Source of the DNA: JBGSIZ01 sp041742255
Lineage (GTDB): Bacteria > Pseudomonadota > Alphaproteobacteria > Rhodobacterales > Rhodobacteraceae
Direction: 5' to 3'
DNA: 13,224 bases
Assembly: GCA_041742255.1 (NCBI GenBank)
Contig: JBGSIZ010000243.1
Location: forward strand, 1-13,224
The notes below the pieces were generated by a model. It had not been told where the DNA came from. It did no database searches and saw only the letters and a list, made by a program, of their open reading frames with translations. A program made the translations under genes and the position numbers. Positions 11,838-13,224 of this stretch are shown here, one piece after another; the first letter of the stretch is position 1, and each line of letters opens with the position of its first letter.

Positions 11838-13224
11838 CGTTCCCTGTCGCGGTCCGGTTTGCGGTCCGGGGATTGCGCGGGGGCTTGCGCGGCTTTCGCA
11901 TCTTTCTGGCCTGCCTCGCGCTTGGCGTGGCGGCCATCGCGGCCGTCGGCAGCGTGCGGTCCGCCATTCAGGACGGATTGACGACCCAAGGGGCGGCCTT
12001 ACTCGGCGGCGATGCCGAGGCCGAATTCACCTATCGCTTTGCCAGCGAGGACGAGCGCGCCTATCTTGCCTCAATCGCCACAACCCTGTCCGAAACGGTC
12101 GATTTCCGGTCCATGGTCGTAGTGGAACAGGACGGCGTGACCGACCGTGGCTTGACACAAGTGCGGTCGGTGGACAGCGCCTATCCCTTGGTCGGCAACG
12201 TGATGCTTGACCCGGCCATCCCGCTTGCCGATGCCTTTGCCGGCAGTGGTGGCCTTCCTGGCGGGGTCATGGAAAAGATCCTCGCGGATCGGTTGGCCCT
12301 GTCGCCCGGCGATACGTTCCGGTTGGGCACGCAATCCTTTGTTCTGATGGCCATTTTGGACCGGTATCCGGACAACGCCAGCGCGGGATTTGGTCTTGGG
12401 CCGCGCACGTTGGTGTTAACCCGTGACCTCGCCGCGTCTGGGCTTTTGGCCGAAGGGACCCTGTTTTCAACGGCCTATCGTCTGACCCTGCCACCCGGCA
12501 CCGACCTTGACGCGCTGGAAACCCAGACCGAAGCCGCCTATCGTGACAACGGCCTGCGCTGGCGGGACAGCCGGGAGGGGGCCGGGGGCACTGCGCGGTT
12601 CGTGGACCGGATCGGGGCGTTTCTGGTTCTGGTTGGCTTGTCTGGGCTCGCGGTTGGCGGTGTCGGCGTATCGGCGGCAGTCCGATCCTATTTGTCCGGC
12701 AAGACCGAGGTGATCGCGATCCTCAAGACACTTGGGGCCACCCGGGGCACAATTTTCCTGACCTATTTCCTGCAAATCGGGGTGCTGACACTGGTTGGCA
12801 TCGGCATCGGATTGATGTTGGGGGCGGGCATTCCCTTGGCCCTCGCCCCGTTGATCGAGGCATCCTTGCCCGTCCCTGCCAACTTTACCCTTTACCCCCA
12901 ACCGCTGTTGGAGGCCGCGATTTATGGCCTGTTGTCGGCGCTGATCTTTACGCTTTGGCCCTTGGCCCGGACGGACGATATCCGCGCGGCAACTTTGTTT
13001 CGCGATGCCTTTGCCAGCGGGCGGACACTCCCTGCGCCGCGGTATCTGGTGACTTTGGCCGCCCTGCTGATCACGCTTTTGGCGGCGGCGGTGTGGTTTT
13101 CGGGGACGGCCTGGCTCACGCTTTGGACGGCGGGCGGGATCACTGGGGCGCTTGCCATTTTGGCGCTTGCGGCCATCGGCATCCGCTGGTTGGCGCGGCG
13201 CGGGCGGGTGGCGTCACGCGGGCG
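11834..13224 (+). CDS. ybbP: ABC transporter permease, YbbP / FtsX-MacB type (partial)
   Basis: The 5' part of a large inner-membrane permease; 463 residues are visible and no stop occurs before the window edge. YbbP-type proteins have about 800 or more residues, so roughly half is present. The ATG at 11834 overlaps the ATPase stop, implying coupled translation and one complex. One transmembrane helix lies at about 21-42, then a periplasmic domain of about 210 residues, then helices near 258-285, 306-340 and 358-377. The FtsX-type motif KTEVIAILKTLGATRG is at 290-305. Two further hydrophobic spans (404-425, 430-451) begin the linker half. In E. coli the ybbA-ybbP pair is likewise divergent from tesA. 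The role is envelope-related; substrate unknown. Confidence 0.9.
   Translation, partial: MTFPVAVRFAVRGLRGGLRGFRIFLACLALGVAAIAAVGSVRSAIQDGLTTQGAALLGGDAEAEFTYRFASEDERAYLASIATTLSETVDFRSMVVVEQDGVTDRGLTQVRSVDSAYPLVGNVMLDPAIPLADAFAGSGGLPGGVMEKILADRLALSPGDTFRLGTQSFVLMAILDRYPDNASAGFGLGPRTLVLTRDLAASGLLAEGTLFSTAYRLTLPPGTDLDALETQTEAAYRDNGLRWRDSREGAGGTARFVDRIGAFLVLVGLSGLAVGGVGVSAAVRSYLSGKTEVIAILKTLGATRGTIFLTYFLQIGVLTLVGIGIGLMLGAGIPLALAPLIEASLPVPANFTLYPQPLLEAAIYGLLSALIFTLWPLARTDDIRAATLFRDAFASGRTLPAPRYLVTLAALLITLLAAAVWFSGTAWLTLWTAGGITGALAILALAAIGIRWLARRGRVASRG

Noticed and set aside
1..13224. CRISPR arrays, tRNA or rRNA genes, insertion sequences, integrase or phage genes
   Set aside because: Looked for and not seen: no regularly spaced repeats, no cloverleaf with CCA-type end, no transposase or integrase motifs in any frame.

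Overview
The window looks like ordinary chromosome from a high-GC alphaproteobacterium, most likely a Rhodobacterales/Roseobacter-group member. The pointers are the GC-rich codon use, a NadD with an N-terminal extension and a TTG start, an orphan BrnA/DUF4415-like protein of a type I associate with Rhodobacteraceae, a hairpin element resembling intergenic repeats of this order, and a tesA/ybbA/ybbP block. The taxonomic call is inference from protein and intergenic style; no rRNA or other marker is present.

Left part (1-4229, all minus strand). At the left edge only the first 13 codons of a gene are visible. It starts inside the nadD stop codon (ATGA overlap) and begins like an exported protein. 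nadD (NAD biosynthesis) follows at 37-639. Then comes a small carbohydrate cluster, transcribed in the order aldo/keto reductase (3204-4229), GH43 beta-xylosidase/arabinosidase-type hydrolase (1530-3128), TolB-like beta-propeller protein (712-1533). The hydrolase and propeller genes overlap by four bases. None of the three has a signal peptide, so the cluster probably acts on imported oligosaccharides or their products in the cytoplasm. A compact double-hairpin, REP-like element sits between the reductase and hydrolase genes.

Middle part (4405-8290, plus strand). A membrane-anchored PAS-GGDEF-EAL cyclic-di-GMP enzyme is followed by ettA, the ABC-F ribosome-associated ATPase. Downstream of ettA is a poly-G hairpin, then a roughly 100-base stretch with a possible extended -10 promoter and a strong intrinsic terminator. 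That stretch is a candidate small RNA.

Right part (8303-13224). This holds short stress-type genes on both strands: an orphan BrnA-like protein (minus), two cold-shock proteins (plus) with long leaders, thioredoxin 2 with its zinc ribbon (minus) between them, and dodecin (minus). The window ends with the tesA / ybbA-ybbP arrangement also known from E. coli: a secreted SGNH esterase diverging from an ABC ATPase and its FtsX/MacB-type permease. The permease gene overlaps the ATPase gene by four bases and runs off the right edge.

I found no mobile element, CRISPR array, tRNA or rRNA, and no convincing previously undescribed multi-gene system. The most useful leads are the candidate sRNA, the orphan antitoxin-like gene, the uncharacterised propeller coupled to GH43, the REP-like element, the contrasting pair of cold-shock genes, and the crowded tesA/ybbA start region.
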